NCBI GenBank assembly: GCA_022340585.1
Contig: JAJDNS010000081.1
Span: forward strand, 1-64,000
DNA length: 64,000 nucleotides
Direction of reading: 5' to 3'
Origin: Acidobacteriota bacterium
GTDB lineage: Bacteria > Acidobacteriota > Vicinamibacteria > Fen-336
Position 1 is the stretch's first letter; each line of letters starts with the position of its first letter. This document shows, one piece after another, positions 8,364 through 16,711 of this stretch. Made by a program: the position numbers and the translations under genes. Below the pieces are notes generated by a model that saw nothing but the letters and a program-made list of their open reading frames with translations, was not told where the DNA came from and did not search any database.

Positions 8364-9299
8364 ATGCGAAAGAAGATCACGGTGGTCGGCGCCGGGCGTG
8401 TCGGCGAGACCACCGCCCACATCCTCGCCGAGCGGGCGCTCGGCGACATCGTCCTGGTGGACATCGTCCCCAAGATGGCCGAAGGCAAGGCGCTCGACCT
8501 GATGGAGCTGCGCCCCATCTCGGGGTCCGACGTCAACGTCGTCGGGACCACCGACTACGAGCCGACCGCAGGTTCGGACCTCGTGGTCGTCACCTCGGGA
8601 ATGCCCCGCAAGCCCGGGGAGAGCCGCGAGGACCTGCTCAAGAAGAACATCGCCATCGTCAAGTCCGTCGTGGGAGAGGTGAAGAAGGCCTCCCCCGAGG
8701 CCCTCCTCATGGTCGTGGCCAATCCCCTCGACACCATGACCTGGGTGGCCCGGGAGATCACGGGGTGGCCCCGGAACCGCGTCTTCGGGATGGCCGGCGT
8801 CCTCGACACCTCGCGCCTGCGGACTTTCATCGCCATGGAGCTCGGCTGCTCGGTCAAGGACGTCAACGCCTTCGTCCTCGGGGGGCACGGTGACGAGATG
8901 GTGCCGGTCGTGCGCTACGCGTCGGTGGGCGCCATCCCCGTCGAGCAGCTGATGTCGAAGGAGAAGATCGACGCCATCGTCAAGCGAACGCGCGGTGCGG
9001 GCGGCGAGATCGTCAAGCTCCTGGGGTTCAGCGCCTACTTCTCGCCGGCGGCGGCGGTGGCGGACATGGTCCAGTCCGTGGTCCGCGATGAGAAGCGCAT
9101 CCTGCCCTGCTCGGCCCGCCTCGAGGGCGAGTACGGCGCCAACGACATCTACCTCGGGGTCCCGGTCATGCTGGGCGCGAACGGCATGGAGAAGATCTTC
9201 GAGGTGGAGCTCAGCGCGGAGGAGAAGGAGATGCTCGCCAAGTCCATCGAGCTCTGCTCGGGCTCCATCGACATCGCGCGCAAGCTGATGGCGGAGTAG
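8364..9299 (+). CDS. mdh: Malate dehydrogenase (LDH-like type)
   Basis: A 311-aa NAD-dependent malate dehydrogenase converting malate to oxaloacetate in the TCA cycle. The Rossmann loop is VVGAGRVGE (8-15). The substrate arginines R82 and R88 sit in MPRKPGESRED; Arg at 82 is the residue that distinguishes malate from lactate dehydrogenases. NPLDTM holds the substrate Asn, and catalytic His175 is in GGHGDEMVP. Length is normal for the family. The ATG at 8364 follows GGGAGGTGA at ideal spacing; an earlier in-frame GTG would add unrelated residues. It is the only clear core-metabolism gene here, followed by a strong terminator. Confidence 0.96.
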   Translation: MRKKITVVGAGRVGETTAHILAERALGDIVLVDIVPKMAEGKALDLMELRPISGSDVNVVGTTDYEPTAGSDLVVVTSGMPRKPGESREDLLKKNIAIVKSVVGEVKKASPEALLMVVANPLDTMTWVAREITGWPRNRVFGMAGVLDTSRLRTFIAMELGCSVKDVNAFVLGGHGDEMVPVVRYASVGAIPVEQLMSKEKIDAIVKRTRGAGGEIVKLLGFSAYFSPAAAVADMVQSVVRDEKRILPCSARLEGEYGANDIYLGVPVMLGANGMEKIFEVELSAEEKEMLAKSIELCSGSIDIARKLMAE

Positions 9300-9325
9300 C
9301 GGCTCCGGCCGTGGGACCACTGGTG

Positions 9326-9369
9326 GGGCCTGCCGCGTCCCGGGGGACGTGGCGGGCCCTTTCTACTTT
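9326..9369 (+). terminator. Rho-independent terminator of mdh
   Basis: A GC-rich stem of about 13 bp (GGGCCTGCCGCGT with ACGTGGCGGGCCC, two G-T type pairs) with a short C/G loop, followed by TTTCTACTTT. Textbook form. Confidence 0.85.
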
Positions 9370-9373
9370 CGCT

Positions 9374-9401
9374 CCCGGCGATCCTCCCGGGGATCGCCGG
9401 G
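9374..9401 (-). terminator. Hairpin terminator facing the methyltransferase gene
   Basis: A perfect 11-bp stem (CCCGGCGATCC at 9374-9384, complement at 9391-9401) with a 6-nt loop lies 7 nt beyond the stop of the convergent methyltransferase gene. Confidence 0.7.
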
Positions 9402-9408
9402 CCCTCCG

Positions 9409-10044
9409 TCAGATCGAGCGGCGGACGAGCCCCATGTCCATGGTCTTCGCGTCGACCGGGCGGATGAGCTCGTAGACGAGGCCGGCCTCGCGGGCGGCGC
9501 CCGGCACCCCTCCCACGTGCTGGAAGGCGCGGAAGGCCTGGAAGTGCTCGAGCCCGGCGGCGAGCTCGAAGAAGCGGTTCCGGAGCCCGGCGCCGTTCCA
9601 GGGCATGGGGGCCCGGAAGTCGACGCAGAGGACCTGGCGGGCGAGGCGGGCCACCTCGTTCAGGACCGGGACCTGGGCCTCGGTGGGCATCTCGTGGAGC
9701 ACGAGGACCACGGTGGCGAGGTCGAAGTGGTCCTCCGGCAGGTCGGCCAGGGCCCTGGTGACGTCGCCGAGGACGAACGAGACGTTGGGGAGAGCACTCG
9801 CGGCGAGCCTCTCGTTGCCGAAGTCCACCATGGCCGGGGAGAGCTCGATGCCGACCACCTCGTCGGCCTTCGGGGCCAGCCGCCACAGGAGGTCGCCGGT
9901 CCCGCAGCCCACGTCCAGGACCCGGCGGGTGGGCTCGACGGCGTCGGCCACGAGCTGGTGCAGGCGGCCGAGGAGACGGTCCAGGGTCGCGGCGTAGGGG
10001 CGACCGTCGTAGAACCGGCTTCGCGGTCTGCGCTCGGTTCGCAC
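9409..10044 (-). CDS. Class I SAM-dependent methyltransferase
   Basis: A 211-aa methyltransferase. SAM-binding motif I is RVLDVGCGTGD (41-51), the acidic residue ending strand 2 is in VVGIELSPAM, and VSFVLGDVT is motif II. The C-terminal half suggests a small-molecule acceptor, but the substrate is unknown. A GTG start 8 nt after the globin stop gives a compact protein; upstream in-frame residues would lie inside the globin gene. The pair is probably one transcript. Globin next to a methyltransferase might suggest stress or NO/O2-linked chemistry, but that is inference. Confidence 0.8.
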   Translation of the reverse strand: MRTERRPRSRFYDGRPYAATLDRLLGRLHQLVADAVEPTRRVLDVGCGTGDLLWRLAPKADEVVGIELSPAMVDFGNERLAASALPNVSFVLGDVTRALADLPEDHFDLATVVLVLHEMPTEAQVPVLNEVARLARQVLCVDFRAPMPWNGAGLRNRFFELAAGLEHFQAFRAFQHVGGVPGAAREAGLVYELIRPVDAKTMDMGLVRRSI

Positions 10045-10052
10045 GGAGGGGG

Positions 10053-10466
10053 CTAGGCGTTGTAGCGCACGGTGAGGTAGTGGATTCCCACCATCATGAC
10101 CTCCTCCCAGGCCTGGCGGACCTCGGCCGAATACTCGGGATCGCACTCCTCGACGGTCTCGAGGAGGCTGTCGAGCCAGAGGTCGTACAGCTCCGCCCCC
10201 ACGTCGAGGTGCTTGGCGTTGTGCTTCTCGGCGACGTCGCTCAGGTACGTTCCGGGATCTCCACTCTCGTCGCCGGCGGCGAGGAGGATCATGTGGAGCG
10301 AGGCCTTCAGCGCGCGCTTCTGGCGGACGAAGTCCGTGTCCTTGAACTTCTCCCGCACCTTGGGGGAGGAGGCCAGGAACTTCGCGTAGAACAGATCCAG
10401 AAAGCGGGACTGGCTGGTGCAGCGCCCGAGGCTCCCATCGAACATCTCGAGGACCGCCTTGTCCAT
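10053..10466 (-). CDS. Single-domain globin
   Basis: A 137-aa globin of the bacterial single-domain type. The proximal F8 histidine is probably His82 in VAEKHNAKHLDVGAELYDLW, with the F-G corner pattern (His, then Leu-Asp-Val, then Tyr-Asp-Leu-Trp) of this class. PKVREKFKDTDF near 35-46 is the C-D region. Such proteins bind O2 or NO for sensing or detoxification; there is no reductase or signalling domain attached. Own promoter upstream (TACAAT); the methyltransferase follows. Confidence 0.85.
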   Translation of the reverse strand: MDKAVLEMFDGSLGRCTSQSRFLDLFYAKFLASSPKVREKFKDTDFVRQKRALKASLHMILLAAGDESGDPGTYLSDVAEKHNAKHLDVGAELYDLWLDSLLETVEECDPEYSAEVRQAWEEVMMVGIHYLTVRYNA

Positions 10467-10548
10467 CGTGCTCTCTCCTGCCGTGACAGTGTCGTTCCGC
10501 TCGAGGGGCTTCGAGCCTGCGCGCCGTGTACGAGGGTGAAGCTGCCCG

Positions 10549-10554
10549 ATTGTA
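10549..10554 (-). promoter_or_regulatory. -10 box for the globin operon
   Basis: TACAAT on the minus strand, about 83 nt upstream of the globin ATG; no strong -35. Confidence 0.45.
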
Positions 10555-10612
10555 CGCCGTTTCCCCGGTCGTGACGCTCCCCGGGCCCTACGGGCGAACC
10601 CCCCCCGCCTGC

Positions 10613-10618
10613 TAGACT
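10613..10618 (+). promoter_or_regulatory. -10 box for the sulfatase-like gene
   Basis: TAGACT ends 9 nt before the GTG start, so transcription would begin almost at the start codon. This implies a leaderless or near-leaderless mRNA, or a later start. Confidence 0.5.
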
Positions 10619-10627
10619 ACGAGTTCC

Positions 10628-12961
10628 GTGGTTCCACGAACGACAGTCCTCTGCAGCCTGGTGGCCGGCCTTGTCCTCGGCGGCTGCCGCCCCTCGCCCA
10701 AGCCCGTCGTCTACGACCTGGCCGCGCGGACCCTGGCCGCCGAGCGGTGGTCCGAGGACCCGGTGTTGCTCCTGGGGACCCCGGCGGTGGAGCCTCATCT
10801 GGTTCACGGCTTCCACCGCGAGGCCCGGATCGAAGGGGAGCCCTTTCAGTGGTCGAAGGGAGAGGCCGAGGTCGCGCTCCACTTCGAGAGCGTCCGGCCC
10901 CGGGGGGTGGTGGTGGACCTCGCCCCCTACGAGGGTGTGGAGAAGCAGCGCGTCGAGGTTCGCCTCAACGGGACCCCGGTGGCGGATCTCGACCTGGCCG
11001 ACGTCCGCTCGCGCTACTACTTCCCGCTTCCGGCGGACGCCCAGTGCCCGGGCGAGAACCGTCTCGGCTTCGTCTTCGCCCGGGCGGCCTCTCCCGCCGA
11101 GATCGATCCCGGCAGCCGCGACCGGCGCGAGCTGGCCGCGAGGTTCTACAGCCTGACCGTGGGCCCCGACGGGGACGTGCTCCAGGACCTGCTCAGGCGC
11201 GAGGCCCCCCGTCCCTTCGAGGTGACCGAGGTGGAGGGCGCTCCGTCCCTCAGCCTCGTCGGGCCGGCCGCGGTGCGCTATGCCCTTCGCCTGCCCCGGG
11301 CCGCCGAGCTGCGCTTCACACCGCTGCTCCCCCCGGCCGCCCGGGCCTCGGCCGGAGCGGCCTCGTTCCGCGTCACCCTCGAGTCCGAGAAGAGCCCGGG
11401 GGAGGAGCGGGAGCTCTACCGCCTGGTGCTGGGGGGAAACGAAGCGGATCCCGGCGAGGTGGTGGTGCCCCTCCCCGGAGACGCCGGGGAGCTGGTTCGA
11501 CTGGGTCTCTCTCTCGGGACCGTCGACGAGGGCCGCTTCGCCTGGGGCACCTGGCGCGCCCCCCGGGTCCTGGGCCGCGACGGGAGTGATCCCCTGGAGG
11601 TCGGGCCCCTGCCCCCGGCCCTCGACGCCCGGGCCGACCCGCTGCGGGAGGAGCTGAAGGACGCCAACGTCGTCTTCATCATCCTGGACGCCGCCCGCGC
11701 CCGCGAGTTCGGGACCTACGGCTACGACCGGGACACCACTCCGGCGATGGACCGGATCGCCGCCGACGGTATCGTCTTCGACCGGGCCTACACCCCGGCG
11801 GTCTACACCCTGGGAGCCATGTCGTCGGTCTGGACGTCCCAGTATCCCGACCGACACCACGGCGACGTGTCCTTCCAGTCGCCGCTGCCGCGGGACCGGC
11901 TGACCTTGACCGAGGTGCTCTCCGGGCAGGGGATCCACAGCGCGGGCTTCGTGGCCACCGCCGTGCCCGGGGCCTTCAACGGGTTCGACCGGGGCTTCTC
12001 GGAGTTCCACGAGGTGTGGCAGGAGGTCGGCAGCCGGGCCGACGCCTTCCGGCAGGTGGTCCCGCCGTGGGTCGAGGCCCACAAGGACCGGCGCTTCTTC
12101 CTCTACGTCCACTACCGGGAGCCCCACTTCCCCTACGATCCCGAGCCCCCCTTCGACACGAAGTGGGGACCCGACGGGCCGATCCCCAGGGCAGCCCGCC
12201 GCGACATGGGCTTCTTCCGGGAGATCAATCAACGACGTCAGCCCTTCTCGAAGGAGGAGCAGGCCCACCTCGTGCGCCTGTACGACGGAAACCTGGCCTA
12301 CGTGGACCGGGAGGTGGGGGAGCTGCGGCGCGCGCTCGAGGAGGCCGGGGTCTGGGACGAGACGGTCTTCATCGTGGCCGCGGACCACGGCGAGGGGCTC
12401 TGGGAGCACTTCTGGATCGGTCACAACGTCCAGGTGTACGAGCCCAGCGCCCACATCCCGCTCATCGTGCGGTTCCCCGCCGGCGTCGGACCCCACGGCG
12501 AGCGCGTCGACGCGCTCGTGGACCTCGTGGACATCGCGCCCACGGTGGCCGACGTGTTCGGTGCGCGCCACCAGGGAGGGGCCGATCGCGAGTTCCAGGG
12601 ACGCAGCCTCCTCCCGGTGATCGCCGGGGCCCCGGGCCGGCCCTTCGTCGTCTCGCGGACCGTATGGGAGCGTCCCCGCTACGCCCTGCGGGACGGCCGC
12701 TGGACCTTCGTCTACGACACCGCCAACGGAGACGAGGAGCTGTTCGACACCCGGGCCGACCCCGAGGAGCAGCAGGACGTTGCCGCCGAGCAACCTCTGC
12801 GAGCCGCGTACCTGCGCGAGACGCTCCTCGAGTGGGTGAGCCGCGTCTTCCGCCCGGGCACGGAGGCCGCCACCGGGCCCGACTCCATGAGCCGGGACGA
12901 GTGCGAGGCCCTCAAGGCCCTCGGCTATCTGTCGGGCGACCAGGCCTGTCCCCAGAGTTGA
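10628..12961 (+). CDS. Sulfatase-like (alkaline phosphatase superfamily) lipoprotein with Thr in the nucleophile position
   Basis: A 777-aa predicted lipoprotein (lipobox LVLGGC, Cys20; GTG start). Residues about 25-345 form a beta-rich N-terminal region of unknown function. From about 350 there is a sulfatase/phosphatase domain: VVFIILDAARA (first metal Asp), then TPAVYTLGAMSSVWTSQYPDRH, where sulfatases have CxPxR. Here Thr replaces the Cys/Ser that is converted to formylglycine, as in phosphoethanolamine and phosphoglycerol transferases. The second metal pair is in IVAADHGEGLWEH. It is therefore unlikely to be a classical sulfatase; a phosphotransferase or phosphohydrolase on the outer membrane is more likely. 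Sole gene in its transcript. Confidence 0.82.
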   Translation: MVPRTTVLCSLVAGLVLGGCRPSPKPVVYDLAARTLAAERWSEDPVLLLGTPAVEPHLVHGFHREARIEGEPFQWSKGEAEVALHFESVRPRGVVVDLAPYEGVEKQRVEVRLNGTPVADLDLADVRSRYYFPLPADAQCPGENRLGFVFARAASPAEIDPGSRDRRELAARFYSLTVGPDGDVLQDLLRREAPRPFEVTEVEGAPSLSLVGPAAVRYALRLPRAAELRFTPLLPPAARASAGAASFRVTLESEKSPGEERELYRLVLGGNEADPGEVVVPLPGDAGELVRLGLSLGTVDEGRFAWGTWRAPRVLGRDGSDPLEVGPLPPALDARADPLREELKDANVVFIILDAARAREFGTYGYDRDTTPAMDRIAADGIVFDRAYTPAVYTLGAMSSVWTSQYPDRHHGDVSFQSPLPRDRLTLTEVLSGQGIHSAGFVATAVPGAFNGFDRGFSEFHEVWQEVGSRADAFRQVVPPWVEAHKDRRFFLYVHYREPHFPYDPEPPFDTKWGPDGPIPRAARRDMGFFREINQRRQPFSKEEQAHLVRLYDGNLAYVDREVGELRRALEEAGVWDETVFIVAADHGEGLWEHFWIGHNVQVYEPSAHIPLIVRFPAGVGPHGERVDALVDLVDIAPTVADVFGARHQGGADREFQGRSLLPVIAGAPGRPFVVSRTVWERPRYALRDGRWTFVYDTANGDEELFDTRADPEEQQDVAAEQPLRAAYLRETLLEWVSRVFRPGTEAATGPDSMSRDECEALKALGYLSGDQACPQS

Positions 12962-12981
12962 CGGCCCCGCCGCGGACGGCC

Positions 12982-13044
12982 GATTGCCGGTTTATCTCAT
13001 GAGCTGCCGGTTTTGGCCGATGAGTTGCCGGATTTTCTCATGGG
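12982..13044. repeat. Three tandem 21-bp imperfect repeats
   Basis: Three head-to-tail 21-bp units (12982-13002, 13003-13023, 13024-13044), each with the pattern G-t-TGCCGG-tttt-n-TCATGa, in the 114-bp gap between two convergent genes. 21 bp is two helical turns. No coding role is apparent. Confidence 0.8.
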
Positions 13045-13075
13045 CTGCGGCGGGCCTCTCCGGCCGCGTCGACCG

Positions 13076-14599
<1,524 letters not shown>

Positions 14600-14628
14600 G
14601 ATGCCTCCAGGGAAGTCCAAACCCTCTG

Positions 14629-14634
14629 ATTCTA
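14629..14634 (-). promoter_or_regulatory. -10 box for the ALDH7 gene
   Basis: TAGAAT on the minus strand about 30 nt upstream of the chosen ATG. Confidence 0.55.
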
Positions 14635-14674
14635 CATTCCGAGGACCGAACCTTCACTCTCACCGTCGCGGCGT

Positions 14675-14680
14675 TAGACT
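14675..14680 (+). promoter_or_regulatory. -10 box for the DsrE-like gene
   Basis: TAGACT (GTTAGACT) 18 nt before the ATG, leaving a leader of roughly 10-12 nt that includes GGGGGG. Confidence 0.55.
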
Positions 14681-14698
14681 GTCCCCGGGGGGTGTGTC

Positions 14699-15145
14699 AT
14701 GTCAGAGAACCCGGCGGGCCGGCGGGTGGCCCTCGTGTGCTCCAACTTCACCATGCAGAGTGCCTTCGGCCTGCTCATCCTGGCCCTGAACTCGGCCCGG
14801 CTGGGCTACGAGACCATGATCTACTTCACCTTCGAGGGGCTCAACATGATCCGCCCCGGGAAGCTCGCGGACCTGAGGTACTACCCAACGGGCGTGAACC
14901 CCTCCGAGAAGAAGGTGGAGGAGTACTCGGCGGAGCTCCACGAGCAGATGGACAAGAAGGACATCCCCTACTGCGAAGACATGCTCGAGATGGCGCACCA
15001 CGAGGGGGTGCGCTTTCTCGCGTGCAAGACCAGCGCCGACCTGTTCGACCTGGAGCAGAAGGACTTCATGGAAGGGGTCGAGATCATGCTCGCCTCCGAC
15101 TTCCTGAAGCAGGCCACGGGCTCGGATCTGCACATGGTCTTCTGA
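14699..15145 (+). CDS. DsrE/DsrF-like family protein
   Basis: A 148-aa cytosolic protein with the DsrE-like Rossmann pattern: RVALVCSNFTMQSAFGLLILALNSARLGYETMIYFTFEGL at the N-terminus and VRFLACKTSADLF near residue 105, whose cysteine is the conserved position of the family. DsrE-like proteins carry or relay sulfur, or act as accessory factors in sulfur trafficking. It lies 31 nt upstream of the sulfatase remnant on the same strand, but with that gene broken the functional link is only suggestive. Confidence 0.78.
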   Translation: MSENPAGRRVALVCSNFTMQSAFGLLILALNSARLGYETMIYFTFEGLNMIRPGKLADLRYYPTGVNPSEKKVEEYSAELHEQMDKKDIPYCEDMLEMAHHEGVRFLACKTSADLFDLEQKDFMEGVEIMLASDFLKQATGSDLHMVF

Positions 15146-15176
15146 TGGGCGATTCCTGGTCACCGCGGCGGCCCCC

Positions 15177-15836
15177 ATGACCCCGGTGCGCAGCGTTCTG
15201 CTGCTCGGCTTGCTGCTCCTGCTGCCCACGCCCGCGGCCGCGGCGAAGGGACCCAACATCCTCTGGGTCACCGTGGAGGACATGAGCCCGCGTCTCGCCT
15301 CCTACGGGGACCACACCGTCTCCACCCCCCGTCTCGACCGCCTGGCCCGCGAGGGGGTGCGCCACACCCGGGCCTTCGGCGTGTACGGCGTCTGCGCCCC
15401 CAACCGCCACGCCCTGATCATGGGGATGTACCCCACCTCCACCGGGGCAATGGCCATGCGTACCTGGAAGCGCACCGCGGCCCTCGACCAGATCACCGAC
15501 CCCGAGCTCCTGGCCATTCCCACCTACGAGGCCACGCCCCCGCCCGAGGCTCGCTGCTTCCCGGAGTACCTGCGGGCCGCCGGCTACTTCTGCACCAACA
15601 ACGCCAAGACCGACTACCAGTTCCAGGACCCGATGACCGCCGGGGACGAGTCGGGGACCGAGGCACACTGGCGGCACCGTCCCCGGGCCGACGTGCCCTT
15701 CTTCTCCGTCTTCAACTTCACCGTCACCCACGAGAGCGGGACCTTCGAGCCCCGCTCGCCGGCGGTGACCGATCCCGACCTGAGTCGTGCTCTCGCCCTG
15801 CTACCCCGACACCCCCATCGTGCGGCGCGACCCTGA
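15177..15836 (+). pseudogene. Truncated, frameshifted sulfatase (N-terminal part)
   Basis: Signal peptide (LLLGLLLLLPTPAAAA) followed by a formylglycine-type sulfatase start: NILWVTVEDMSP (metal Asp) and the activation motif CAPNR in GVYGVCAPNRHALIMGMYP. Sulfatases run to about 450-550 aa; this stops at 219. Near 15800 the frame slips: an adjacent frame reads YPDTPIVRRD, a normal continuation for this family. Sequence then changes abruptly into a family I repeat at 15836, whose first bases supply the stop. The catalytic C-terminal half, with the second metal-ligand set, is missing. Not expected to be functional. Confidence 0.85.
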
Positions 15837-15906
15837 GGGGTCAGGTCGTGAATGTTGAATCGTGTCCTCCCGGGAGGACGTTTCGGATCCCAGTTCCCGA
15901 TCTCAG
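15836..15906. repeat. Family I repeat, partial copy B
   Basis: The left part is identical to copy A for about 35 bases (AGGGGTCAGGTCGTGAAT, GTTGAATCGTGTCCTCC), with the inner GTCCTCCCGGGAGGAC hairpin intact. The right part has diverged and the terminal arm is lost. It sits exactly where the sulfatase remnant ends. The roughly 85 bases after it, up to 15991, show nothing recognisable. Confidence 0.8.
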
Positions 15907-15991
15907 GCGCGCTCCCCCAGGGGTTTCCGGCACGCCGCACGGGCCGGCCAGGGTAGACGTCGCAAGGCGGTGACGCACCATGCCCGCGATT

Positions 15992-16630
15992 CTACCGAGA
16001 GGGAATGCCCTGCAGCTTCTCGATCATCTTCGCGGCGTTCTCGTTCGACGGGTCGAGGCGCAGGGACTCGCGGTAGCGGGCGATCGCCGCGTCGCGCTGG
16101 CCGCCTGCGGCCAGGGCCTCTCCCAGGCTGTCGTGGGCGTTGGCGGACTCGGGGTAGCGGGCCACGTTGAGGCGGAGGATCGCCGCCGCATCCTCCGGAC
16201 GCTCCCGCTCGAGGAGGTCGTAGCCCAGGTCGTTGATCGTCTCTTCCGTGCTCACGCCCGACCCGCGGGGATCGTCCGCGAAGCTCGCGTACGCGTCCCT
16301 CGCTCCGTCGAGGTCCTCCTCGAGAAGCCGAGCTCTCATCGTGTCCAGGAGGTCGTCGGTGGGCTCCGCGAGGTGCGGGTCGTAGACGGCCGCGACGCGA
16401 GCCGCCAGCCGATCGGGATCGAACCGCGCGGCGGCTCCGTTCGCCAGAACGATCACGGTGAGTCGTTCGTCGAGGAACCGCCGGATCGTCGTGAGCCCGC
16501 CGCCTTCGTGACCGGCGGAGCGCCGGCCGTCGCCGTGGCTCTTGATGTCCCAGCCGAGGCCGTAGGTCGAGACCGTTCCGTCGTTCAGCGTGGGCTCGTC
16601 CCAGAGGAGGGCCAGACCGCGAAGAACGCG
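15992..16630 (-). pseudogene. 5'-truncated serine hydrolase (beta-lactamase family) with C-terminal TPR
   Basis: An open frame from 16630 reads the C-terminal part of a class C beta-lactamase-like serine hydrolase: YGLGWDIKSHGDG, then GHEGGGLTTIRRFLDERLT (the H-x-G box that takes the KTG role), VIVLANG, and a TPR-like tail (NAHDSLGEALAAGGQRDA). The N-terminal half with the SxxK nucleophile is absent. Upstream the sequence becomes a family I repeat (copy D). It lies downstream of BlaI- and BlaR1-like genes on the same strand, so it may be the remnant of their target gene. A GTG at 16456 could start a residual peptide. Confidence 0.8.
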
Positions 16631-16631
16631 A

Positions 16632-16711
16632 AGGGGTCAGGTCTCGTTTGTAGCATTGTGTCCTCGCCAGGGGACGTTTCTGGGGCCCGATGCCACACTC
16701 AGGACCTGAGC
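16632..16711. repeat. Family I repeat, diverged copy D
   Basis: Begins AGGGGTCAGGTCTCG and holds GTGTCCTC-gcca-GGGGACGTTTC in the same relative place as copies A-C. It fills the whole gap between the serine hydrolase remnant and the stop of the BlaR1-like gene. Confidence 0.75.

Noticed and set aside
10307-12793. Minus-strand open frame of 828 codons
   Set aside because: Shadow of the sulfatase-like gene on the plus strand, running into the globin gene in the wrong frame.
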